Source: Thalassospira lucentensis MCCC 1A00383 = DSM 14000 (GTDB lineage Bacteria; Pseudomonadota; Alphaproteobacteria; Rhodospirillales; Thalassospiraceae). From it: DNA of 64,000 nt. Positions 9,195-17,977 of the stretch are shown one piece after another. The notes beneath the pieces are model-generated. The model saw only the letters and a list, made by a program, of their open reading frames with translations, did no database searches and was not told the origin of the DNA. The translations under genes were made by a program, and so were the position numbers. Location of the stretch: NCBI RefSeq assembly GCF_000421265.1, contig NZ_ATWN01000007.1, positions 1 through 64,000 on the forward strand, read 5' to 3'. Position 1 is the first letter of the stretch, and every line of letters begins with the position of its first letter.

Positions 9195-9553
9195 GGTGAT
9201 CGCGTTTAAGGGGCCTAAATCCCACCCACAAACGTCGCATCAGGCATGTTTTAATTATTCATAAAAAATGAATAGTTGTTGTGATTGATCATTTTTAATG
9301 AATAACGCGAAGTTTGTTCGCAGCAGGGTGCATAATCGTCGAAAACACCAATAAGTAATATTGTATGATGATTTAATGTTGTGGTTTTGACGATGGAGCA
9401 GGAGGCCAGAGCGGGATCGACCGCGCCCTCTTTTTTTCCAGGTTGTGACGTCACGCTAGATTATCTTTTGGGATGAGTTGCAGCGTCATGCGGCATCACT
9501 CTTCTTAAGGGGCGACGGCGATCCGCTGGGGCACCTTGTGTATGAATGCGGTG
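9195..9553. other. convergent intergenic gap between the LacI gene and ftsQ
   Basis: About 360 bases without a convincing gene. The middle is A/T-rich and contains a small inverted repeat ATTCATAAAAAATGAAT (about 9256-9272) and a related TTTTTAATGAAT nearby. A 67-codon minus-strand ORF here lacks a ribosome site and family features. No clear terminator is visible for either flanking transcript. It is the right-hand junction of the transporter island within the dcw cluster. Confidence 0.5.
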
Positions 9554-10435
9554 TTATGCCGCGTCACCTTTTTTTGGTGGGCTGCGGCGTAGTTCGGCGG
9601 CACCGGGGGTGAGGCGGACGAAGGTGCGGTCGGGCAGGCGCAGATCGACGATCAGGACATCGCGTTCGAGCAGGTCATGTTCGTTATTGAGCACCGCAAG
9701 GCGTTGCCATGCCTTGTCCATGTCCTTTTCGGGCAGGCGGACATACATGCCGTTGGCAAGTTGAATGTTCCAGCGGCGGTGGCCGATGCGCTGCGCGCCG
9801 GTGACCTGATCATAGAGATGGGGTACTGATTTGATGATGCTGAGCATCTCGGCGGCGTGTTCGGGGGCGTCATCGCCGACCAGAACCGGCAGGTCAAGAT
9901 AGTCGCCGAGTTCATAGTTCTGAAGCTGCGCGCCATCGCCATCAATCAGCACATGGTTGCCTTGATCTGTCTGCCAAAGGGCCAGCGGGCGGCGTTCGAC
10001 GATGGAGACAATCAGGGTGTCGGGCAATTGGCGTTCGACAGCAGCCGTGCGCACCCATGACAGCTGTTCGATCCGTTCGCGTGCACTGTCGACGTCAAAG
10101 GTAATGATCGGGGTGCCGGGCTTTTTGCCGATGGCGGCCAACAATGCGTTGGGATCGGTTTTTTCGCGGCCCGATACTTCAATGTTTCTGACCGTCATGC
10201 CAAAATCGGCAGACAGGCGAATGGCTTCGTTCTGGGCGATGGTTAACCACGCATCCGCACGCCCGGTTTGCCACAGCGCAATCGGGCCAAGCGTAAAGAC
10301 ACCAATGAAGCCGGTCCACCAGACAACACGGGCGATCCGTTTGACGTTCGAGGCAACGCTGTGTTGTTTATCAAGCTTTTCGCGGCGTTCGCGCGCCTGT
10401 TCTTCGAGCGTGCTTGATGTTCCTAACGCTCGCAT
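9554..10435 (-). CDS. ftsQ: cell division protein FtsQ
   Basis: Bitopic division protein that links the cytoplasmic and periplasmic parts of the divisome with FtsB and FtsL. A basic cytoplasmic tail is followed by one transmembrane helix (VVWWTGFIGVFTLGPIALW), a POTRA domain (VRNIEVSGREKTDPNALLAAI) and the FtsQ beta domain (LIVSIVERRPLALWQ; NVLIDGDG-type segment). I chose the ATG at 10435 (MRALGTSS, 293 residues) because GGAGGA lies 7 bases upstream; an ATG 21 bases further up would extend it by seven residues. The gene overlaps the 3' end of ddl by 13 bp. Downstream, where ftsA is normally found, the transporter island begins. Confidence 0.93.
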   Translation of the reverse strand: MRALGTSSTLEEQARERREKLDKQHSVASNVKRIARVVWWTGFIGVFTLGPIALWQTGRADAWLTIAQNEAIRLSADFGMTVRNIEVSGREKTDPNALLAAIGKKPGTPIITFDVDSARERIEQLSWVRTAAVERQLPDTLIVSIVERRPLALWQTDQGNHVLIDGDGAQLQNYELGDYLDLPVLVGDDAPEHAAEMLSIIKSVPHLYDQVTGAQRIGHRRWNIQLANGMYVRLPEKDMDKAWQRLAVLNNEHDLLERDVLIVDLRLPDRTFVRLTPGAAELRRSPPKKGDAA

Positions 10436-11337
10436 GAGGCGTCCTCCACCATCCATGCGACGATGTCGGCAAAGCTAAAGCCGTCATGGCGTGCGGCATC
10501 GGGGACAAGCGATGTCGGGGTCATGCCGGGCTGGGTGTTGATTTCAAGAATGGCCAGACGGTCGTGTTTGGGATCATAGCGGAAATCGGCGCGCGCAATC
10601 CCCCGGCATCCCAGCGCGCGATAGGCGGCTTCGGCGTTTTGGCGCAGTTTGGTGCGCAAATCATCGGAGATATCGGCGGGCACGACATGTTCGGAGCCGC
10701 CCTGGGCGTATTTCGATTCAAAATCGTAAAAGGCATGATTGCCGGTCAGGATTTCGATGACCTCCATCGCCTCGCCATCCTTGACCGCGACGGTCATTTC
10801 ACGGCCCGGCACGAATTCTTCCTGCATGACGCCCGCCCCATGCACCCAGTCACGGGCCAGCATGTTTTGTTCTTCCTCGGCCGTCAGGATGATTTCAACC
10901 CCGACAGACGACCCTTCGTTATTGGGTTTGAGAACATAGGGTGGGGGCAGGGCCGCACCCTTGGCAATTTCATCGCGCGTCACCCAGACATGGCGGGCAC
11001 AGGGAATGTCATATTCCATGAACATCGCCTTGGCCGACATTTTATCCATCGCAATGGCGGACGCGCGCACACCTGAATGGGTATAGGGAATGTCCATGAT
11101 TTCAAGCAGGCCCTGAACTGCGCCATCTTCGCCCCAGCGGCCATGCAGGGCATTGAAAATCACATCGGGTTTGGGATCAATGGCGGTAAGCTGTGCGGCC
11201 AGATCGCGGGTCGCGTCAATTTCAGTCACCTGATAGCCCTTTTCACGCAGCGCCTTGATGCATTCAACGCCCGAGGACAGGGAGACTTCGCGTTCGGCCG
11301 ACCAACCGCCATAAATGACTGCGACATGTTTGTTCAT
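10423..11337 (-). CDS. ddl: D-alanine-D-alanine ligase
   Basis: ATP-grasp ligase that makes the D-Ala-D-Ala dipeptide added to UDP-MurNAc-tripeptide by MurF. The 304-residue product has the N-terminal signature YGGWSAEREVSLSSG, the ATP-grasp strand KPNNEGSSVGV, and the metal/ATP motif EINTQPGMTPTSLVPDAA near the C-terminus. It corresponds to the DdlB form found in dcw clusters. Start ATG overlaps the stop of murB by 4 bp, and its end overlaps ftsQ, so it is probably co-translated with both. Confidence 0.96.
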   Translation of the reverse strand: MNKHVAVIYGGWSAEREVSLSSGVECIKALREKGYQVTEIDATRDLAAQLTAIDPKPDVIFNALHGRWGEDGAVQGLLEIMDIPYTHSGVRASAIAMDKMSAKAMFMEYDIPCARHVWVTRDEIAKGAALPPPYVLKPNNEGSSVGVEIILTAEEEQNMLARDWVHGAGVMQEEFVPGREMTVAVKDGEAMEVIEILTGNHAFYDFESKYAQGGSEHVVPADISDDLRTKLRQNAEAAYRALGCRGIARADFRYDPKHDRLAILEINTQPGMTPTSLVPDAARHDGFSFADIVAWMVEDASCER

Positions 11338-12278
11338 GCGTCTTTTCCTATGATTGAGTGGCCAAGGCGTTCGCCAATGCGCCGGATTTCCCAGCGCAAA
11401 TCAACGCCACTGTGGTCTTTGACCCGTTTTTTGACTTCATCGCCCAACTGTTCAAGATCAAAGGCGGTGGCAGTGCCGAGATTGATCATGAAGTTGCAAT
11501 GGTGCGGGGATATTTGCGCACCGCCAATGGTCAACCCACGACACCCGGCGGCATCAATGAGTTCCCACGCGCGGTCCGGTGTCGGATTGGCAAAAGTTGA
11601 TCCGCCGGTACGCGATTTGATCGGTTGTGATCCGGCGCGGGTATCCTGAATTTCGGCCATGCGGTTGGCGATTTCACCGGGGTCACCGGATGTGCCACGC
11701 AGGATGGCGGATGTGAAAATCCAGTCATCGGGCACGCCGCAATGACGATAGGATAAATCCATGTCGTCGGGGGTGACGGTGTGCAGGTTGCCCTTGCCAT
11801 CAATCGCGGTGGCCGAGACAAGTACATCCTTGATTTCGGTGCCATATGCCCCGGCATTCATGCGCAGTGCCCCGCCAATGGTACCCGGAATGCCCGACAG
11901 GAATTCCAGCCCGGCAATACCGGCCTGCTGGGCGGTTTGCGCAACATTCAGATCGAGTGCACCGGCCCCAACATGAATGTCGCCATCCTTGATCACGGCA
12001 TCGGTAAACGGACGCCCCAGACGGATGACCACACCGCGAATGCCGCCATCACGGACCAGAAGGTTCGATCCCACCCCGATGACCGTTACAGGCATATCGG
12101 CGGGCTTTTTTTTCAGAAAACCGGCAAGATCGGCCTCATCGGCCGGACGGAACAACACATCAGCGGGGCCGCCGACCTGAAACCAGGTGACCTTTGACAA
12201 TTGCGCGCCTTCGCGCAGCTTGCCACGGACCTTGGGCAGGCGGTCAATCAGAGGTGTGTGGTGTCCCGGCGTGCTCAT
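11334..12278 (-). CDS. murB: UDP-N-acetylenolpyruvoylglucosamine reductase
   Basis: FAD enzyme that reduces the enolpyruvyl group made by MurA to give UDP-MurNAc, using NADPH. The 314-residue product shows FAD-binding segments TWFQVGGPADVLFRP and VIGVGSNLLVRDGG, the motif GIPGTIGGALRMNAGAYG, and the catalytic loop KSRTGGSTFANP with its active-site serine. The short, loop-deleted C-terminal domain suggests a type II MurB. It starts 7 bp after murC and overlaps ddl by 4 bp. Confidence 0.96.
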   Translation of the reverse strand: MSTPGHHTPLIDRLPKVRGKLREGAQLSKVTWFQVGGPADVLFRPADEADLAGFLKKKPADMPVTVIGVGSNLLVRDGGIRGVVIRLGRPFTDAVIKDGDIHVGAGALDLNVAQTAQQAGIAGLEFLSGIPGTIGGALRMNAGAYGTEIKDVLVSATAIDGKGNLHTVTPDDMDLSYRHCGVPDDWIFTSAILRGTSGDPGEIANRMAEIQDTRAGSQPIKSRTGGSTFANPTPDRAWELIDAAGCRGLTIGGAQISPHHCNFMINLGTATAFDLEQLGDEVKKRVKDHSGVDLRWEIRRIGERLGHSIIGKDA

Positions 12279-12285
12279 GGTAACC

Positions 12286-13695
12286 TCAGTTTTTCAGGGC
12301 TTCGAGTTGGGCGGGCAGGGCGTTGGCCCATGCGCTGATGGAGCCGGCACCAAGGCAGACAACCAGATCGCCCGGTTTGGCCGCAGCGGCGATGACTTCG
12401 GCCAGTTTTTCCGGTCCTTCAAGCGCACTGACATGGCGATGACCCCGGTTGCGCAATCCTTCGACCAGTGCATCGCGTGATGCGCCTTCGATCGGGGTTT
12501 CTCCGGCTTCATAGACATCGGCGACAATGACGTTGTCGGCATCGTTAAAGCAGGTGCAGAAATCTTCGAACAGGTCATGCAGGCGCGAATAGCGGTGCGG
12601 CTGCACCACGGCGATGACATTGTTCTGGGTCGCCTGACGGGCGGCTTTGAGCACCGCCTTGATTTCGACCGGGTGGTGACCGTAATCATCAATGATGGTG
12701 ACACCATCAACTTCGCCGGTTTTGGTAAAGCGGCGTTTGACCCCGGTAAATCCGTCAAAGGCGGAAACGATTTTTTCATCCGGGATGCCAAGTTCAAGGG
12801 CGACCGTGATCGCGGCCAGCGAGTTTGACACGTTATGGTCGCCAACCATCGGCAGGCGGACATCCTTGATGATGCGTTCTTCGCTATCGACCCGTTCGCG
12901 GATGACGACGTCAAAGACGCTGTCGGAGATGTTGGTGCGCACATTGGTCGCGCGGACATCGGCCTGTGGCGAGAAACCGAAGGTGAAAATACGGCGGTCG
13001 GTGACCCGGCCAATCAGGGCCTGAACTTCGGGATGGTCAATGCACAAAACGGCAAAGCCGTAAAACGGGATGTTTTGAACAAAGTTTTTAAAGGCTTCGC
13101 GCAGTTGGTCGAAGTCCTTCCAGTGATCAAGATGTTCGGGATCGATGTTGGTGACAACCGAAATGGTCGAGGGGACCTTCACAAAGGTGCCATCCGACTC
13201 ATCGGCCTCAACCACCATCCAGTCGCCATCGCCAAGGCGCGCATTGGTGCCGTATGAATTGATGATGCCGCCATTGATGACGGTCGGATCAAGGCCCGCC
13301 GCATCCAGCATGGTGGCAACAAGTGACGTGGTGGTGGTTTTGCCGTGCGTGCCGCCAACTGCAATTGCGGCCTTAAGGCGCATCAGTTCGGCCAGCATTT
13401 CAGAACGGCGAACAACCGGGATCATGTCGGCACGTGCGGCAATGACTTCGGGGTTGTCAGATTTAACCGCGGTTGAAATCACAACCACGTTGGCATCGGT
13501 GATGTTGCCAGCTTCGTGGCCGACAAAGACCTTAATGCCAAGACCACGCAGGCGCTGAACATTGGCATTGTCAGAGATGTCAGACCCTTGCACCGAATAG
13601 CCAAGGTTATGGAGAATTTCGGCAATACCGGACATACCGATGCCGCCAATACCGACAAAATGGATGGTGCCGATGTTGAGCGGCAGGGTGTTCAT
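12286..13695 (-). CDS. murC: UDP-N-acetylmuramate--L-alanine ligase
   Basis: First Mur ligase, adding L-alanine to UDP-MurNAc. The 469 residues show an N-terminal Rossmann-like UDP-binding domain ([17 protein letters not shown]), the ATP-binding loop [16 protein letters not shown], the Mur-ligase motif [11 protein letters not shown], the HLDHW carbamate/Mg region and the C-terminal motif [12 protein letters not shown]. Its ATG overlaps the murG stop by 4 bp, and murB follows after 7 bp, so the three are tightly coupled. Confidence 0.97.
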   Translation of the reverse strand: MNTLPLNIGTIHFVGIGGIGMSGIAEILHNLGYSVQGSDISDNANVQRLRGLGIKVFVGHEAGNITDANVVVISTAVKSDNPEVIAARADMIPVVRRSEMLAELMRLKAAIAVGGTHGKTTTTSLVATMLDAAGLDPTVINGGIINSYGTNARLGDGDWMVVEADESDGTFVKVPSTISVVTNIDPEHLDHWKDFDQLREAFKNFVQNIPFYGFAVLCIDHPEVQALIGRVTDRRIFTFGFSPQADVRATNVRTNISDSVFDVVIRERVDSEERIIKDVRLPMVGDHNVSNSLAAITVALELGIPDEKIVSAFDGFTGVKRRFTKTGEVDGVTIIDDYGHHPVEIKAVLKAARQATQNNVIAVVQPHRYSRLHDLFEDFCTCFNDADNVIVADVYEAGETPIEGASRDALVEGLRNRGHRHVSALEGPEKLAEVIAAAAKPGDLVVCLGAGSISAWANALPAQLEALKN

Positions 13696-14906
13696 TGCGT
13701 GTCTCCTTGGTCTTTCTTACTTATGTTTTCTGCATCCGGGGTGCCTGCGGGGTTGAGACCCAGCATATCAAGCACCATATCGGCCAGCCGTTCGGCAGCA
13801 TTGGCGCGTCCGGCGGTTTTGGCGGCCTTTGCCGCACGGGTCAAGGCCGCAGGATTGCGTAAAAGCTTTGCCAGCCGGTCGGTGACGGTTTCACTGGAAA
13901 AACGGTCTTGCGGCATCAGCCATGCGCCCCCGGCGTCTTCGACCTGCTGGGCATTAAAACGTTGATGATCATCAATGGCATGGGGGAGTGGCACCAGCAA
14001 GCCGGGACGCCCGGCAGCGGTCAATTCGGCCACGGTTGATGCGCCGGAACGGGCAATCACCAGATGGCAATCGCGCAGGCGTTCGGGGATGTCATCGATA
14101 AAGGATGCCAATGTCACATCAATGCCCGACCCGTCATAGGTCTTGCGCACCGCATTGATGTCTTCGTCGCGGGCTTGCTGGGTGACGACAAGGCGGGTGC
14201 GAATGCCTTCGGGCAGGTTGACCAGTGCGGTCGGCAGGATTTCGGACAGAACGCGCGCCCCCTGTGACCCGCCGGTGATCAGAAGTTTGATCGGGCCGTC
14301 TTCGGTCGGTACGTCATAGGTGCTGTTGGCAAGGGCGGCGACTTCGGCGCGCACCGGGTTGCCAGTCCAGATGACTTTGTTCTGATCGGTCGGATCAATC
14401 AGGGTGACAGTGGGAAATGAGGTGGCAATGCGTTTGGCAGACCCTGCCACCAACCGGTTGGCACGGCCCAAAACGGCGTTTTGTTCATGAATGGCAAACG
14501 GAATGCCCAGCCACTTGGCCGACATGGTGGCCGGGATCGAGGCATATCCGCCAAAGCCGATGACGACAGCCGGTTTGGCCTTTTTAATCATCGAGCGGGC
14601 TTTGAGCGTGCCAAGCCCAAGACGGGCAGCACCCATGAGGCGGCCTTTAAGGCCCTTACCGGCGATCCCGCCCGCGGGCAGGATGATGGTTTGCACCCCA
14701 TCGACCCCGTCGGTATAGCGCGCAGCCCGGGCATCGGTGAAAAACAGCACCTTTGCGCCGCGCCGCACCAGCGCCTTTGACAGGGCAACGGCGGGGAACA
14801 TGTGACCGCCCGTCCCGCCAGATGTCACAGCGATGACCTGCCCGGCAAGCGGGGCGTCATTGGTGGTGGAAATATCAGGTTGTGTGAGTTTCGTCATCTC
14901 GTCCAC
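13692..14906 (-). CDS. murG: UDP-GlcNAc:undecaprenyl-PP-MurNAc-pentapeptide GlcNAc transferase
   Basis: Membrane-associated GT28 glycosyltransferase that converts lipid I to lipid II at the inner face of the membrane. Diagnostic segments are the first G loop [28 protein letters not shown], the second G loop [13 protein letters not shown] and the donor-binding stretch [21 protein letters not shown]. At 404 residues it is longer than usual, through an N-terminal tail of about 25 residues and a C-terminal tail ending [10 protein letters not shown]. The start used is GTG; an ATG three codons later (14897) is an equal alternative. In most bacteria it directly follows ftsW; here about 1.9 kb of other DNA lies between. 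Confidence 0.95.
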   Translation of the reverse strand: MDEMTKLTQPDISTTNDAPLAGQVIAVTSGGTGGHMFPAVALSKALVRRGAKVLFFTDARAARYTDGVDGVQTIILPAGGIAGKGLKGRLMGAARLGLGTLKARSMIKKAKPAVVIGFGGYASIPATMSAKWLGIPFAIHEQNAVLGRANRLVAGSAKRIATSFPTVTLIDPTDQNKVIWTGNPVRAEVAALANSTYDVPTEDGPIKLLITGGSQGARVLSEILPTALVNLPEGIRTRLVVTQQARDEDINAVRKTYDGSGIDVTLASFIDDIPERLRDCHLVIARSGASTVAELTAAGRPGLLVPLPHAIDDHQRFNAQQVEDAGGAWLMPQDRFSSETVTDRLAKLLRNPAALTRAAKAAKTAGRANAAERLADMVLDMLGLNPAGTPDAENISKKDQGDTQ

Positions 14907-15087
14907 ATGTTACACGACGGCACGCGCCAAGGTTCCCCCATCAAAACCCGACAAAGGTTAATATCCCTTCAAGCGGGGACGTTTGTAGGGCGGGAATTTG
15001 TCGTTTTTTTGGGACGGGGGTGTCGTTGGGATGTTTGAGGGCGGGGAAGGTGGTGACGTGCTGTTTAAGGCTGCGTTCGTGGTGGGA

Positions 15088-15177
15088 TGGACTCCCGCCT
15101 TCGCGGGAGTGACGGTGTTTTGGGTGTTGGGGGATGTCGCCCTTTTGGCCGTCATTCCCGCGCAGGCGGGAATCCAG
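15088..15177. repeat. BIME-like paired hairpin repeat, copy A
   Basis: Two hairpins in opposite orientation: ACTCCCGCCTTCGCGGGAGT (15091-15110) and ATTCCCGCGCAGGCGGGAAT (15154-15173). With their GGA/GACGG flanks the two halves are inverted copies of one unit, spaced by about 35 bp. This resembles dispersed extragenic palindromes. A second copy with the same two-hairpin arrangement stands at 16737-16816, on the other side of the oxidoreductase-regulator island. The region 14907-15087 before it holds only G-rich non-coding sequence. Confidence 0.85.
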
Positions 15178-15191
15178 TGGTTAGCAGGCCG

Positions 15192-15285
15192 CTATTCGCC
15201 GCGGGTTAGGGCCAGAACTGCAATACCGATTGCAATGTGAATGGTGACCCTGCCGTCGTGAGGTCGGAACGGCAGGGTCATGCTT
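15192..15285 (-). pseudogene. decayed duplicate of the ftsW 3' end
   Basis: Minus-strand reading gives SMTLPFRPHDG, then TIHIAIGIAVLALTRGE and a stop. This matches the C-terminus of the intact FtsW in this window (GMTLPFVSYGG, TIGIAIGMGFVLALTRKRPGE, stop) at roughly 18 of 31 positions. Like the real ftsW end, it lies 15-20 bp beyond a BIME-like repeat. The SYGG motif is destroyed and nothing upstream resembles FtsW, so it is not functional. It marks a duplication that accompanied insertion of the neighbouring two-gene island. Confidence 0.8.
15245..15280 (-). terminator. stem-loop downstream of the oxidoreductase gene
   Basis: A perfect 12-bp inverted repeat (TGACCCTGCCGT, 15245-15256, with 15269-15280) and a 12-base loop sit about 27 bp after the stop of the minus-strand oxidoreductase gene, inside the ftsW remnant. 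There is no T tract, so it may be a factor-assisted terminator or an mRNA 3'-end stabiliser. Confidence 0.45.
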
Positions 15286-15306
15286 TTCGATGCGGGGTTG
15301 ATCAGC

Positions 15307-16269
15307 TTATGGTTCGATTGTAATTGCGATTTTGCCAAGGAGACCGTTATTGCGGGTTTCCAGCCGGGCATGAGCAAGCGGAATGTCGGCGAGCGAATAG
15401 ACCGCACCAACATGTGGTCGTAGCTGACCGCGTTCGATCAAGGCGCTTAACTCATCAAGCTTGCCGCGATTTTGCCGCGTGAAAACGAAGTGGAAGCTGG
15501 CGTTTTTGCCCCAAGCTTCGATAACGTTTTGCGGTTTTGCAATGTCGACAATCGAGACAACGCGGCCAAGCTGGGCGAGGGCATTGGGGCTGCGCGTCAA
15601 TGTGTCGCCGCCAATGGTGTCGAAGATAACATCCACGCCATGACCGCCGGTTTCGCGCATGATGACGTCAACATAATCCTCTTTTTCGTAGTCGATGATG
15701 ACATCCGCGCCCATGCTTCGGGCAAACTCAAACTGTGTGTCGCGCGCGGTTGTGAAAACCTTTGCGCCGATAGCTTTGGCCAGTTGGATCGCTACATGAC
15801 CGACGCCGCCTGCGCCACCGTGTATCAGAATGCTTTCGCCGACCCTGAGGGCTGCGCGCACGACCAGTGCTTCCCACGCGGTTCCACCAACCAAGGTCAG
15901 GCTGGCGGCTTCGAGATGACTGAGTGAGGGGGGCTTGATCCCGATGATGCTTTCAGAAGCGACGTGGTACTCGGCATAGCTTCCGGGGCCGTCAAATATT
16001 TGGGGCGTGTACCAAACTTCGTCACCTGGCGCGAAGGCCGTTACGCCGGAGCCGACTTCTTCGACAACGCCGGAAACATCATGCCCGGTAATGGCGGGCA
16101 GGGGTACATAATCGGGATAGTCGCCGCGCCGGACTTGGTAATCCAACGGATTGATGGAAGTTGCATGTACGCGGACCAGAACTTGTCCTGCGTGGGGGAC
16201 GGGCTTGGCAACGTCGGAAAGTTCGAACGATTCAGGGCCACCGAATGATTTCAGGATCTGGGCTTTCAT
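15307..16269 (-). CDS. NADP-dependent quinone-oxidoreductase-like protein (MDR superfamily)
   Basis: Medium-chain dehydrogenase/reductase, 320 residues, related to zeta-crystallin/quinone reductases. It has the GroES-like N-domain with [14 protein letters not shown] but lacks the catalytic and structural zinc cysteines of alcohol dehydrogenases. The nucleotide-binding loop is [15 protein letters not shown], followed by MGADVIIDY. Such enzymes use NAD(P)H to reduce quinones or activated carbonyls in the cytoplasm; the substrate is unknown. GAGGA precedes its ATG. A 20-bp motif just upstream (16296-16315) is shared with the adjacent ArsR-type gene, so the two are probably co-regulated. With that gene it forms an island inside the dcw cluster. 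Confidence 0.88.
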   Translation of the reverse strand: MKAQILKSFGGPESFELSDVAKPVPHAGQVLVRVHATSINPLDYQVRRGDYPDYVPLPAITGHDVSGVVEEVGSGVTAFAPGDEVWYTPQIFDGPGSYAEYHVASESIIGIKPPSLSHLEAASLTLVGGTAWEALVVRAALRVGESILIHGGAGGVGHVAIQLAKAIGAKVFTTARDTQFEFARSMGADVIIDYEKEDYVDVIMRETGGHGVDVIFDTIGGDTLTRSPNALAQLGRVVSIVDIAKPQNVIEAWGKNASFHFVFTRQNRGKLDELSALIERGQLRPHVGAVYSLADIPLAHARLETRNNGLLGKIAITIEP

Positions 16270-16295
16270 TGTATTCCTCGTTTCGATAAAAAGAG

Positions 16296-16315
16296 ATATC
16301 GGGATTTTTCGATGT
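16296..16315. promoter_or_regulatory. putative ArsR-type operator before the oxidoreductase gene
   Basis: The 20-mer ATATCGGGATTTTTCGATGT has imperfect dyad symmetry (ATATCG ... CGATGT) and matches the site at 16642-16661 at 16 of 20 positions. It lies 27-46 bp upstream of the oxidoreductase ATG and just downstream of the regulator's stop codon. Binding by the neighbouring regulator is inferred. Confidence 0.55.
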
Positions 16316-16329
16316 AATGTGGGAAAAAA

Positions 16330-16632
16330 CTACAGTTCTTTCCCTATGATCTCAGCAAGAGCGCTTATAGTTGCTTCATTCCGTTTGTAGTAAGTCCATT
16401 GCCCGATGCGCCTGACATCGACCAATCCTACACGTTGCAGGGTTGCAAGATAATCAGACACGGTTGACTGCGACAGTCCAACGCCTTCCTGGATGCTGCT
16501 GACGCAGACGCCCACCGTATGCACGTCACCTTCGTCCTGCGGAGGGAAGCTGTTCGCAGGGTCCTTCAAGCCTTTGAGGATTTCAAGGCGCGTACGGTTT
16601 GAGAGGGCTTTGAATATTTCGAGCATTTCCAT
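16330..16632 (-). CDS. ArsR-family winged-helix transcriptional regulator
   Basis: Small dimeric repressor-type protein of 100 residues with an ArsR fold: MLEIFKALSNRTRLEILKGL, then a winged-helix recognition segment GLSQSTVSDYLATLQRVGLV and the wing RRIGQWTYYKRN. The metal-binding ELCVCDL box of classic ArsR/SmtB is absent; only one cysteine is present (GVCVSS), so sensing of a metal through that site is unlikely. It sits upstream of the oxidoreductase gene on the same strand, 60 bp away. Matching 20-bp dyads lie in front of both genes, which suggests autoregulation plus control of the enzyme. Confidence 0.88.
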   Translation of the reverse strand: MEMLEIFKALSNRTRLEILKGLKDPANSFPPQDEGDVHTVGVCVSSIQEGVGLSQSTVSDYLATLQRVGLVDVRRIGQWTYYKRNEATISALAEIIGKEL

Positions 16633-16641
16633 ATCGCGAGA

Positions 16642-16661
16642 ATATCGAGATTTACCGATAT
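16642..16661. promoter_or_regulatory. putative ArsR-type operator before the regulator gene
   Basis: ATATCGAGATTTACCGATAT is a 20-bp dyad (ATATCG/CGATAT arms) starting 10 bp upstream of the regulator's ATG, a good position for autorepression. A near copy (16/20) lies in front of the oxidoreductase gene at 16296-16315. Confidence 0.6.
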
Positions 16662-16736
16662 GTCAATGCGAAATGTGATCACGGTCGAAGTGGTGCTGCT
16701 ACAGGCCATTTCTTATGAAGTGATCACGCGGCACGC

Positions 16737-16816
16737 TGGACTCCCGCCTTCGCGGGAGAGACGGTGTTGGGCTGTTGTTTTGATGAGGTGTCATTCCCGC
16801 GAAGGCGGGAATCCAT
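16737..16816. repeat. BIME-like paired hairpin repeat, copy B
   Basis: The same two-hairpin arrangement as copy A: ACTCCCGCCTTCGCGGGAGA followed, about 30 bp later, by ATTCCCGCGAAGGCGGGAAT in inverted orientation. It lies about 20 bp beyond the stop codon of the intact ftsW, just as copy A lies by the ftsW remnant, so repeat plus ftsW end were duplicated as one block. Confidence 0.85.
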
Positions 16817-16837
16817 TGCGCACTGTTCGCGGGTCGG

Positions 16838-17977
16838 TTATTCGCCCGGACGTTTGCGGGTGAGGGCGAGAACAAAGCCCATGCCAATGGCGATGCCGAT
16901 GGTGGCCGAGCCGCCGTAGGAAACAAACGGCAGGGTCATGCCCTTTGGCGGGACCAGTTGCAGGGTGGAGGCCATGTTGATGACCGCCTGCAAGCCGAAC
17001 TGCACCAGAATGCCGGTTACCGCCAGCACGACGAACAGGTTGCGTTCGCCCATGAGGCGCGACAGGCCGCGCATGATGATGAAGGCAAAGACGCCGACGA
17101 CCAGCACACAGAACAGCAAGCCGAATTCTTCGCCGGCCACGGCAAAGATAAAGTCGGAATGGGCATCGGGGATCGAGTTTTTGACCCAGCCTTCGCCGGG
17201 GCCGCGCCCCATGATGCCGCCGTTCATGAAAGCTTCCATCGAACGTTCGATTTGATAGTTGTCGCCCGATGCCGGATCAAGGAAGCGGTCCACGCGTGAT
17301 TGCACGTGGGGTAAGATCAAATAGGCACTGACCGCAAGGCCAACAGCCCCCAAGCCCAGACAAAACACCAGAATGATCGGAAGGCCAGCGAGGAAGATTT
17401 GCACCGACCAGATGGAGGTCACAACCACCGTTTGCCCAAAATCAGGCTGGATCATCAGAAGGAAAATACACAGGGCCAGCATCAGGCTGCTGACGATGTA
17501 GCCGGGGAAATTGGGGTTAAGCCGACCTTCGGCAAACATCCATGCCACGACAACCGCAAAGGCCGGTTTTAGGAACTCGGACGGCTGAATTGTGACACCT
17601 GCAAGGTGGATCCAGCGCACCGCCCCCTTGATCTCCGAGCCGATGAACGGGGTGATGATCAAAAGGAAAATGACGCCAAGGAACATGATCGAGGCCAGCC
17701 TTCGGACCCATTTCACCGGCAGCAGTGAAATTGAGAACATGCAGGCGGCAGCAAGACCGAGAAAGACAAACTGGCGGGTGACGAAGTGGAAGCTATCGAC
17801 ATTGATGCGGTCGGCCACCGGCGGGCTTGCCGACATCACCAGAAGTGCGCCAATGCCCATCAGCAAAATGATGGCGGCAAGAAACCAGCGATCGACCGTC
17901 CACCACCAGATGCCCAGAACGGAGGTGTCCGCGCGGGAAAAGGCAATATTGGTATTATGACCAAACAGCGATTTCAT
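16838..17977 (-). CDS. ftsW: SEDS peptidoglycan glycosyltransferase FtsW
   Basis: Polytopic SEDS-family glycan polymerase that works with FtsI at the septum. The 379 residues contain about ten transmembrane helices, the first near residues 30-52, the large periplasmic loop with the segment SRVDRFLDPASGDNYQIERS, a GRGPGEGWVKNSIPDAHSDF motif, and the C-terminal signature PKGMTLPFVSYGGSA. A short cytoplasmic tail ends RKRPGE. The start ATG overlaps the murD stop by 4 bp. Downstream it meets a hairpin repeat and then the inserted island rather than murG. Confidence 0.96.
   Translation of the reverse strand: MKSLFGHNTNIAFSRADTSVLGIWWWTVDRWFLAAIILLMGIGALLVMSASPPVADRINVDSFHFVTRQFVFLGLAAACMFSISLLPVKWVRRLASIMFLGVIFLLIITPFIGSEIKGAVRWIHLAGVTIQPSEFLKPAFAVVVAWMFAEGRLNPNFPGYIVSSLMLALCIFLLMIQPDFGQTVVVTSIWSVQIFLAGLPIILVFCLGLGAVGLAVSAYLILPHVQSRVDRFLDPASGDNYQIERSMEAFMNGGIMGRGPGEGWVKNSIPDAHSDFIFAVAGEEFGLLFCVLVVGVFAFIIMRGLSRLMGERNLFVVLAVTGILVQFGLQAVINMASTLQLVPPKGMTLPFVSYGGSATIGIAIGMGFVLALTRKRPGE

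Noticed and set aside
9251-9454. 67-codon minus-strand ORF downstream of the LacI gene
   Set aside because: A/T-rich region, no ribosome site and no family resemblance.
15088-16816. Hairpin repeats considered as a CRISPR or IS terminal repeats
   Set aside because: Only two copies of a paired hairpin, no regular spacers, no transposase and no cas genes; a BIME/REP-like repeat explains them better.
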